From contig CAUYUJ010015504.1 of the NCBI GenBank assembly GCA_963575745.1, positions 1-64,000 of the forward strand: a stretch of DNA of 64,000 nucleotides, given 5' to 3'. Shown here piece by piece: positions 56,601-64,000 of this stretch (its first letter is position 1; each line of letters opens with the position of its first letter). The position numbers and the translations under genes are program-made. The DNA is from Prorocentrum cordatum. Taxonomy: Eukaryota > Sar > Dinophyceae > Prorocentrales > Prorocentraceae. The notes beneath the pieces were generated by a model. It was given only the letters and a program-made list of their open reading frames with translations. It was not told where the DNA came from and made no database searches.

Positions 56601-57310
56601 GCCCGGGGGTGGGCGCGGGCTTCAACGCACAGGTCGGGTCGGGCGGGCGGACCCTAACAGGCGGGACGGGTCGGGTCGGGTCGGGCGGACCCGAACGGGC
56701 AGGTCGGGTCGGGCGGGCGGGGCACTAAGCTCTGGGGCGCGCCATAGCGAGCACGCGTGAACCCTAACGGGCGGGTCGGGTCGGGCGGGGGGACCCTAAC
56801 GGGCGGGACGGGTCGGGTCGGGTCGGGCGGACCCGAACGGGCAGGTCGGGTCGGGCGGGCGGGGCACGGTGTGGGGCGCGCCCGAGCGAGCACGCGTGAA
56901 CCCTAACGGGCGGGTCGGGTCGGGCGAACGGGCAGGTCGGGTCGGGCGGGGGGGCACTAAGCTCTCGCATAGCGAGCATACGGGCTAAAGCACGCGTGAA
57001 CCCTAACGGGCGGGTCGGGTCGGGCGGGGGGACCCTAACAGGCGGGACGGGTCGGGTCGGGTCGGGCGGACCCGAACGGGCAGGTCGGGTCGGGCGGGCG
57101 GGGCACGAACGTGTGGGGCGCGCCCGAGCGAGCACGCGTGAACCCTAACGGGCGGGTCGGGTCGGGCGGGGGGACCCTAACGGGCGGGACGGGTCGGGTC
57201 GGGTCGGGGGGACCATAACGGGCGGGACGGGTCGGGCGGGCGGGGCACGAACGTGTGGGGCGCGCCCGAGCGAGCACGCGTGAACCTTGGCGGGCGGGTC
57301 GGGTCAGGGG
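56601..57310 (+). repeat. ~141-bp tandem array rich in GGTCGGGTCGGGC, with CCCTAAC motifs
   Basis: Landmark CGTGAACCCTAACGGGCGGG recurs near 56755, 56895, 56996 and 57137. Each unit also holds GGGCGCGCCCGAGCGAGCA. The CCCTAAC words resemble telomere repeats only in passing. Confidence 0.85.
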
Positions 57311-57524
57311 GGGGCCCCCTGCTCCCCGGTACAGCAAGGGCGGCGTGCATGTGTAGGCCAGGCCGTCTGGGAAGAAGGCGGGGGGGGCGTGTTTCTGGTG
57401 CTGCTGCGGGAGCGCACGGGAGCTCCAGCCAACCGGCCGCGGGCAAGAGGAGCCGGGGGAGGAGAGGAGGAAGAGGAGCAACAGCAGCAGAAGAGGAGAG
57501 GAGCCGGAGGAGGAGAGGAGGAAG

Positions 57525-57700
57525 AGGAGGGCGAAAGCCCACCCGGGCGAAAGCCAACCCCGGCGAAAGCGAGCCTGGCTGAAGGCGAGCCCGGGCGAAG
57601 CCCCAGCCGGGCGAGAGCCAACCCTGGCGAAAGCCGACCCGGGCGAAAGCCCACCCAGGCGAAAGCCAGCCCGGGCGAAAGCGAACCTTGCCGAAAGCGG
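57525..57700 (-). repeat. ~20-bp minisatellite, inverted block
   Basis: CCCGGGCGAAAGCCAACCC units are the reverse complement of those at 56380-56600. The two blocks flank the 141-bp array symmetrically. Confidence 0.83.
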
Positions 57701-57870
57701 GCCCGGCCCCAAGACGGCCCAACAGGCCCCCAAGTCGGCTCCAAGATGGGGCCCAGACGGGGGATCCGAACGGACTTTTTCGGGCCCTCGGCCCCAAGAG
57801 GCCCCAAGAGGCCCCCAACAGGCCCCACGGCCCCCAAGATGCCTGCAAGCCGCCCCCAAGAAGCCCCCCG
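57701..57870 (+). repeat. 'CAAGACGGCCC' low-complexity family, block 4
   Basis: CCCCAAGACGGCCCAACAGG and CCCAAGAGGCCCC words. Confidence 0.7.
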
Positions 57871-58513
57871 GGCGAAAAGCATCCACGCGCCTTGGGCCGC
57901 CCCCTGGCGGATCTCCCCCCGCGCCAGGGCAGCCCAGCCGGCGAGGCCCGAGCGCTGCTGACAACGGCCGGGCGCGCCGCCCACGCCCACCGCGGCAAGT
58001 CGGCCCACGGTCGGTCCACAGTGACCTTCAGCGTCGCCGTGGGCATCCGCAGCGGCCGAGGCGGCCCCGTCCAGAAGAGGGCGCGCCGCGGAAGAGCGAG
58101 GTCTGAGCGACTTCGAGGGCGCGCCGCGGAAGAGGGCGCGCCGCGGAAGGCGGATAAGCCTCCCTCCCCCGAGCGAGGTCTGGGCCACTTCCCCGCGACC
58201 GGTTCTTCATTCCGGCCCTTCTGCATGGTTCTCGGGGGCCCGGAGGCCAGAAACGGCCAAATGAAATCCCTCGTGCTGTTTAGCAAGATGCAGGCCGAAG
58301 CAGCCAAGCACACACACACACACACACACACATTCCGACTCGATATGTTCAAAAGTGCGAGTTGGTCTGCGGTCCCTGCTGCCGCCCCAAAACGTCCCCC
58401 CCCCTCAGGGCCTGCCTCAGGGGCACCGATAATAAGGGGGAACGCATCGGCCCTCAATCGCCCACCGGGGTCGCCGATAGGGGTCTGATAGCCACGATTC
58501 GCTAACTATTCAA
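57871..58513. other. GC-rich stretch without a supported gene
   Basis: A GCGCGCCGCGGAAGAG word occurs twice (58079, 58118) and a CA run lies at 58309-58332. Open frames have no recognised domain. Confidence 0.45.
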
Positions 58514-58587
58514 GGGAACAACAAGTGGCATAAACATAAAAAACTCGGAGGTCTGATTTTTTAATGTTTATGTCACTTTTTGTTCCC
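58514..58587. repeat. Strong AT-rich hairpin (30-bp stem, ~12-nt loop)
   Basis: The arm GGGAACAACAAGTGGCATAA at 58514 pairs with TTATGTCACTTTTTGTTCCC at 58568, with two mismatches and a one-base bulge. It stands in GC-rich surroundings. It could be a tiny foldback element or a small-RNA precursor. Confidence 0.85.
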
Positions 58588-58865
58588 CTATTATTGCAGG
58601 CCTATCGGCGGTCAGTCGGCGATGCATTGCCGATTAGGTCGATGTTTGCCCCCCTGTTCCAGTCTACTGGTGCCTCCCCGCCAGATGGAGCAGGCGGCGC
58701 TGCCGACGTACTCGCTCAAGAGCAGCCCCGCCGCGAGCCAGGGCGCCGCCGGCGCGCCGATGTGCTCTCCCTCCCCGGCCCGGCCGGCAGGGGAGCAAGG
58801 GACACGCCGCCCGCGAGGCTCACTCGCATGGGCGCGAAGGTACGGTCAGGAATTTTTGGATGCAG

Positions 58866-59040
58866 CTCCTCCTCCTCCTCCTCCTCCTCCTCCTCCTCCT
58901 CCTCCTCCCTCCCTCCATCCCTCCCCCCTCCCTCCTCCCCTCCCTCCCTCCCTCCCTCCCTCCCTCCCTCCCTCCCTCTCTCTCCCTCCCCCTCCCTCCC
59001 TCCCTCCCTCTCCTCCCTCCCTCCCTCCCTCCCTCCTCCC
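58866..59040. repeat. CTC and CCCT microsatellites
   Basis: CTCCTC (58866-58905) followed by CCCTCCCT runs. Confidence 0.95.
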
Positions 59041-59167
59041 CAGACACGGCCGCCACCACGGATCGTAAGAAACAACGCGTTCCTCGATCCCCTGGGCCAT
59101 ATAGGCCCTATAGGTGTAGCGTGCCTCTTGACGTCGAGACCAGCGCTGCCCACGGCGCTCCTTTTTA

Positions 59168-59545
59168 CAGTGGAGGCCCTTTCCAAGAAGCACCCTGCTT
59201 GCCTCCAGGGTGCCCTGGGTTTCTTGGGTTTTGAGGGTTTTGCCATGGCAGGCGTGACGCTCTCACACCAAAAGTCGATAAACGTCCTGGGGTCTCAGGA
59301 TTGGGCTTCTTGCGGAAGATTTTCTTGTGGTCGGGCCCTTACTGCAAGATACGGTCCGAATTGTTGTTGATAGTGTGTGGGTTCTGGCCCACTACGTTTT
59401 TCATGACGCCAACATCGCAGAGCGGATTGTGTTCGGGCTGTGACCAGGAAGTGGAGGAGGAGGACGACGAGAAAGGGGAAGAGAAGGTCGGCCCGCCAGC
59501 TGCCCGCGAGGTACTCGCTCGGCGGCGGGCCCCAGGGCCTCGAGC
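59168..59545 (+). repeat. ~375-bp dispersed module, copy 1
   Basis: Closely matches 61668-62047, including GGAAGATTTTCTTGTGGTCG, GCAAGATACGGTCCGAATTG, CGCAGAGCGGATTGTGTTCG and CGAGGTACTCGCTCGGCGGC. No ORF of note. Confidence 0.9.
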
Positions 59546-59659
59546 CCGGGTGAGACCACCTCGCGGCGCCCGCGCCCGTGGTCGAAGGCGCGGGCCGCGG
59601 GCGGGAACACGGCTCCTCCCCGCCATTCTGCCTCCTTCCTCTTCCTCCTACCTCCTCTC

Positions 59660-59735
59660 ACATCCCTCCTCGCTCCTCCTCCTCCTCCTCCTCCTCCTCC
59701 TCCTCCTCCTCCTCCTCCTCCTCCTCACCCATCAC
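59660..59735. repeat. CTC microsatellite
   Basis: Pure TCC run. Confidence 0.95.
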
Positions 59736-59989
59736 CCGAGTCACGTGCCCCTGTACGAGTGTTTGAGTTCTTGGATCTTGCGTGTCCCTGGCGGGATCAT
59801 TCGTGTTGCTTGTCTTCTTGTTCCTGCTTTCCTCCTCCCCGTCGAAGCTTCGAGGTGTGGGCGCACTCACGGCCGCTGGGCAGACAGATCAGCTTGTCTG
59901 AGCAGAGCAGCGCCCAGGGAAGCGACGGTGGCAGCACGGGCGACTGATGGCACGGCGAGCGCAACGGCGGAGTTTCGACGAAGAAAAAA

Positions 59990-60140
59990 TTGCATAAGCC
60001 TAAATGTTTGGCGCTCCGCGCGGAGTCCTTGGATCCGCGCTGCCCCTCCCCCCCCCCCTGTGGCGCCTCCGGCGCGCGCCAGGGAGGGGGGGTCCCAGCG
60101 CAGATCCGAGAAGTCCACGCAGAGCGTCCAGAGTGTATGT
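59990..60140. mobile_element. MITE-like foldback family 'TTTGGCGCTCCGCGCGGA', copy 2
   Basis: Arms of about 50 bp: GCATAAGCCTAAATGTTTGG... facing ...CCAGAGTGTATGTTCATGC, with CGCGGAGTCCTTGGATCCGC opposite GCAGATCCGAGAAGTCCACG. The centre is a GCGCC-rich hairpin. Confidence 0.8.
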
Positions 60141-60254
60141 TCATGCCGTTCTTTCTCCCTCCAATGGCATCGTCCTCTCCCTGCTTCTCGTCGTCGTCGC
60201 TCGCCTGCTCCCTCCTGGCTTTATGATGTTCCAGCTTATGTGTAGTCTTCATCA

Positions 60255-60397
60255 CCAGGAAGAATTTCGAGCACCAAAACACTACCGAAACTCGAGGCTT
60301 ATCACGTGTCGGGCCGTGGGAGACACTCGTTCGACAGCTTCGACACTCTTCCGACACCCTTTTGACACTTCCCTGGGTGCTCGAAATTATTTCTGGG
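60255..60397. mobile_element. Small foldback (MITE-like) element, 143 bp
   Basis: The ends CCAGGAAGAATTTCGAGCACC and GGTGCTCGAAATTATTTCTGG (each just split by its own edge) are inverted copies. The interior holds GACACT and TCGACA words. Confidence 0.7.
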
Positions 60398-60497
60398 ACG
60401 TGGTCCTTGAGTACGATGGGAACCACATACAGTGCCAGTTGTAATACATGCTCCCCGTGCGGACCATCATTACAAAAATCAGGGGCTTAGTATCAAA

Positions 60498-60746
60498 AAC
60501 AAGGGTGAGCTCATGCATAGTTTTATGCACAAGCGAACCATGCATTAAACATCATATGTTTATATACTCCAGATTTCGTAATCAAAGGGAGGGGGTCTGG
60601 ACCCTCCAAGACAAGCCATTTCAGACCTCCCCCGTGGGAGAACCCTCCAAAACATCGTCCCCAGACCCCCCAGGCCCTCCAAGATAGCCTGGAAGAGAGC
60701 CCCCCCGAAATGAGACCCCCCTCCCTTTATTACGAAATCTGGAGTA
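60498..60746 (+). mobile_element. MITE copy 2 with shared upstream segment
   Basis: 60565-60746 matches the MITE at 37169-37351, with the same TACTCCAGATTTCGTAA terminal inverted repeats. The shared upstream segment (AACAAGGGTGAGCTCATGC) begins at about 60498. A TA microsatellite abuts the right end. Confidence 0.85.
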
Positions 60747-60969
60747 TATATATATATATATGATATATATATATATAGAGAGAGAGAGATATGGTTCTGG
60801 AAAAAACTGTGTATCAAACACTGCCCTGCAATCCTGGCCCATCAAAGACGAAGTCCAGCTGCTGGCGGCGAGTCCGCCCGCGGAGCCCCCAGCACGTGGC
60901 GGTGGGTCGAGGAGCGCGCTCACCGGAGGCCGCGGCCTGCGGCGCCCCGCACGCCCCGAGGCTCGTGTT

Positions 60970-61215
60970 CGGCGTCTCCTCCTCCTCCTCCTCCTCCAAC
61001 CCCTCCTCCAACCCCTCCTCCCCCTCCTCCTCCCCCTCCCCTCCCCCTCCTCCTCCCCCTCCTCCTCCCCTCCTCCTCCTCCTCCCCCCTCCTCCTCCTG
61101 CTCCTCCTCCCCTCCTCTCCCCCCTCCTCCTCCTCCTCCTCCTCCTCCTCCTCCTCCTGCTCCTGCTCCTCCTCCTCCTCCTCCCCCTCCTCCCCCTCCT
61201 CCTCCTCTTCCCACG
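60970..61215. repeat. CTC microsatellite
   Basis: TCC/CCT run of about 240 bp with CTGCTC interruptions. Confidence 0.95.
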
Positions 61216-61229
61216 TGTTTCTTCTTATC

Positions 61230-61500
61230 TCCTCTCCTGGGGCCTCTCCGGGGGGCATTTTGGGGGCGTCTTAGGTGTGTCTTGGGGGTCTGGCCTATTG
61301 GGGTTTCCTGGGCCGTGTCCGTCTCGGGGGCCGCTGTGCGCCGTCTTCGGGCCCTTCTGAAATCCTGAATGGTCGTCTTGGGGAACTCCTGTGCCGTCTT
61401 GGGACTTCTTGGATCTCTTCTCGCAGGCCTCCCGGGTAGTCTTGTGAGCTTGGGGGGGCTCTTCTGGAGTCCTGTTGGGTTGCCCTTGGACCAACTGAAA
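61230..61500 (-). repeat. 'CAAGACGGCCC' low-complexity family, inverted block
   Basis: Read on the - strand it shows CCCAAGAC, CCCCAAGA and GGCCC words. No gene. Confidence 0.65.
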
Positions 61501-61667
61501 AGCATGTTGGGTCATCTTGGGCTGACGGACGCCTGAAAAGGTCATGACACGAAAGTGTGTTAAAATCCAGGGGGGATTCGCGGTGTTGCTTTCTTCGGGA
61601 TCTATTGAGGATCCTCTTGGAGCCCGTTGGGGCCGTCTTTTAGGGGCCTCTTAGGCAGTCTTGAGGC

Positions 61668-62047
61668 CACGCAGTGGAGGCCCATGCCAAGAGACACCCT
61701 GCTCGCCTCCAACCCTGTGTGTCTCGGATTTCGATGGTTTTGCCGTGGAAGGCGTGACGCTCCCACACCAAAAGTCCATGGTCGGCCTAGGGTCTCAGGG
61801 TCGGGTCTCTTGCGGAAGATTTTCTTGTGGTCGGGCCCCTACTGCAAGATACGGTCCGAATTGTTATTGATAGCTTGTGGGTTCTGGCCCACCACGCATT
61901 TCATGACACCAACATCGCAGAGCGGATTGTGTTCGGGCTGTGACCAGGAAGTGGAGGAGGAGGACCACGAGAAAGGGGAAGAGAAGATCGGCGCGCCAGC
62001 TGCCCGCGAGGTACTCGCTCGGCGGCGGGCCCCAGGGCCTCGAGCCC
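61668..62047 (+). repeat. ~375-bp dispersed module, copy 2
   Basis: Second copy of 59168-59545, 2.5 kb away in direct orientation. Both copies are followed within ~500 bp by a MITE-like foldback of the same family. Confidence 0.9.
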
Positions 62048-62199
62048 TAGCTTCTGTTTGCGGAAGGTTTTCTTGCCTCCTCCTCTTCCCTCTCCATTGC
62101 ACGGACCTGCCTTGGGGCGATCTTGAGCTGCCTCAGATGCAGCTCGGGCACGCAGCCCGGGCGCAGGAAGAGGGGGAGCCTTCTTCGCAGAAGTGAGAA

Positions 62200-62345
62200 C
62201 GCCATACACCTAAACCTTTGGCGCTCCGCGCAGATTCCTTGGATCCGCTCTGGGTCCCCCTGGCGGCGCCTCCGGCGCCGGGGAGGGGGGTCCAGCGCGG
62301 ATCCAAAAAACCCGCGCGGAGCGCCAAAAGTCGTATTTCTGGCGT
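62200..62345. mobile_element. MITE-like foldback family 'TTTGGCGCTCCGCGCGGA', copy 3
   Basis: Arms CTTTGGCGCTCCGCGCAGA / TTCCTTGGATCCGC and GCGGATCCAAAAAACCCGCG / CGGAGCGCCAAAAG are inverted copies around a GGCGGCGCC-CCGGCGCCG core. Confidence 0.85.
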
Positions 62346-62960
62346 TTTTGTTTTGCTTCTTCTTGTGCGACCTACAGAACTCTACCAGACAGCACGTGGC
62401 ATGCTGCCGCGCCCGAACGTGCCAGGGGGGCACGGTGGCGAATGAATCCTCCTCGTCGCACCATCAGATGTGTCGTTAGGGTGGGCAGGGCGTTTCGCCC
62501 GAAATTTCCTCACCGCTTCTGATCCTGAAGCTTGACATTTCCAACCGCCACGCGCATTCCCAAGAGTCCGTCCATGGAGGGTGGATGTTGTTTAGAATGT
62601 TGTTCACGTCTCGGCGCCGCACATTTTCGTGATATGTCTTCTCAAATCGACTCAGATAAAGGACGTCTCGTTTTCAAAGTGATTTCTGGCGCAGATACGG
62701 GGCTCTCACATGATACCCATTTGAAAACGATTGCCGCACAATGCAGGGTGATTTCTTTCCAGCACGGGGTCCATGCCTCCTTGTCCACAGTGGCGCCCCC
62801 ACCCGACGGAAGGACGAACGGAGAGAGGATAGTGAAGAACAAGCTAGGTGCGTTCGCGCCACATCCGCAGTCCTACCCCTCGCACTCGTACCTTCCCATC
62901 TTGTTGACTATTTTTAATCAGTCGACGTCGACTAGGGTTTCCTACGGGACCTTGATTCCC
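62346..62960. other. Non-coding stretch with dispersed-repeat fragments
   Basis: A diverged unit of the 82-bp repeat lies near 62575-62640, and the GCGTTCGCGCCACATCCGCA segment lies at 62847. No gene recognised. Confidence 0.45.
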
Positions 62961-63224
62961 AAATGACATTCGCAGGAGTTCACCAGTCATGTGTTGTGCC
63001 ATCGGCAAGGGGGGCTCGGAAGACGAGGAGGCGGATCAGCAGGAGAAGAATTAGGAAGCCGGAGGAGGCGCCAGGATCCCCGGCCACTTCAGAAGATCAT
63101 TTGTTGCCTGCTTGCCCGACGGTAAAGGGGACGCCGAGCTCGGAGACCCAGACCAGGGCAGCAAGTCAGGGCTCCTCTGCGGCCTATCTTCCAGCAGCGC
63201 CCAGGATCTGGCGCCTCTGATCTC

Positions 63225-63330
63225 GGAGGAGGAGGAGGAGGGAGAGGAGGAGCAGGACGGAGGAGGAGGAGGAGGAGGAGGAGGGGGAGGAGGAGGAGGA
63301 GGAGGAGGAGGAGGAGGAGGGAGGGAGTCT
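63225..63330. repeat. GGA microsatellite
   Basis: GAGGAGGA run. Confidence 0.95.
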
Positions 63331-63715
63331 GGGCAGCGAGGGCCCCATCCAGACAGCGACGGCTTGCCGACGAGCCTGGCGGTGAGGGCCGCGGACCCAC
63401 GGCCTCCGCCATGGGGGCCCCCCCGCCCCCGAGGAGGCCGAGAGCGCCAGCAGAGCTGAGCGACCGCGCTGGCCGCCGCGCTGGCCCTTCTCGGCCTTTG
63501 TTTTTCAACCCCGCGGCCGCCGACTGCCCGGCGCCGGCCGGGCTCTCGGCAGCCGCCGTCGCCCAGAGTCCATCCGCCCGCTCCTCTCAAGTAAGAGAAA
63601 CGCCCAGACATAACCCTGTGCCCTGGATCATGAGTCGTGCCCTCCCCCCTTCCCACCGGAGAGTTGATTCTTATCAGGACACAGTGGCATTTTTTCAAGA
63701 TAGGCATTTGTTCCT
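63331..63715. other. GC-rich stretch without a supported gene
   Basis: Open frames without a domain; short and next to microsatellites. Confidence 0.4.
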
Positions 63716-63717
63716 CC

Positions 63718-63880
63718 TTTCCCCCTCCTCCTCCTCCTCCTCCTCCTCCTCCTCCTCCTCCTCCTCCTCCTCCTCCTCCTCTTCTGCTCCCTCATCCTTC
63801 TCCCCGCCCTCTTCTTCGTCCTCCTCCTCCTCCTCTTCCTCCTCGTCCTTGTCCTCGTCCTCCTCCGAGGCGTGGCCTGA
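63718..63880. repeat. CTC microsatellite
   Basis: Pure TCC for ~65 bp and then CTCTTC/TCCTCG mixtures. Confidence 0.95.
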
Positions 63881-64000
63881 GCTCCGGCGGGGATGACGGA
63901 AGAACGCTCGGAAAGAGAGGGGGGGAAACACAGACGGAAAACGCTTTCGGATCGACGCGGCAGGACCGCCGCCGCCGCGCCCCATAGCAAGGGTGCACCG

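Noticed and set aside
56755-57290. CCCTAAC words as interstitial telomere repeats
   Set aside because: The word occurs once per 141-bp unit and is never in tandem.
57688-58488. A 266-residue frame as a host gene
   Set aside because: It spans several repeat families and a CA microsatellite and has no domain.
62575-62640. Single unit of the 82-bp repeat near 48680-49070
   Set aside because: Similarity is limited to a few words (GCGCCGCACATT, TTCGTG) and is too weak to list as a firm copy.

Overview
The window reads as nuclear DNA of a dinoflagellate; I cannot name the species. Supporting signs are very GC-rich coding stretches, no recognisable host gene in 64 kb, dense decayed retroelements, many micro- and minisatellites, and a short match to the dinoflagellate spliced leader. 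Almost everything with a recognisable reading frame is a retrotransposon, and all of it lies on the + strand.

Layout. (1) 1-6586: the 3' part of a tyrosine-recombinase (YR, DIRS/PAT-like) retroelement. It has a Cys-rich membrane ORF, a gag-like ORF, RT-RNase H, a tyrosine recombinase, a cytosine-C5-methyltransferase-like ORF, and a B1-A2-B2 split direct repeat at its 3' end. (2) 6587-13605: simple repeats, an 18-bp minisatellite in two inverted blocks, a 12-bp repeat, an 89-90-bp satellite, a ~72-bp repeat and a foldback element. (3) 13606-29751: a second, nearly complete YR retroelement of 16.1 kb. A perfect 104-bp A repeat sits at its 5' end and reappears between two 211-bp B repeats at the 3' end. 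Between them are a gag-like region, a first C5-MTase-like domain, RT, RNase H, a second frameshifted C5-MTase-like domain, a YR, and a large accessory nucleic-acid-binding ORF (RRM-like segment, Cys clusters, Lys/Gly tail). Three T-rich tracts interrupt its ORFs, one flanked by a 34-bp duplication. (4) 29752-49499: an inverted array of the same 89-bp satellite, a ~100-bp dyad-containing array, MITE-like and foldback elements, and many minisatellites. (5) 49500-54163: a damaged LINE (endonuclease, broken RT, zinc fingers, helical ORF) with a 66-nt poly(A) run inside its ORF. (6) 54164-64000: microsatellites, duplicated non-coding modules and small foldback elements.

How the parts relate. In the two YR elements RT-RNase H would copy the RNA, the YR would integrate a circular intermediate using the split repeats, and the MTase-like proteins could modify element or target DNA; these roles are inferred from the families. 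The repeats of element 2 are nearly identical, which suggests recent insertion, yet its RT lacks expected catalytic aspartates and its ORFs carry a stop, frame changes and T tracts. It may depend on other copies, or the assembly may contain errors. Repeat families recur in opposite orientation at several scales, which is the main non-coding pattern of the window.
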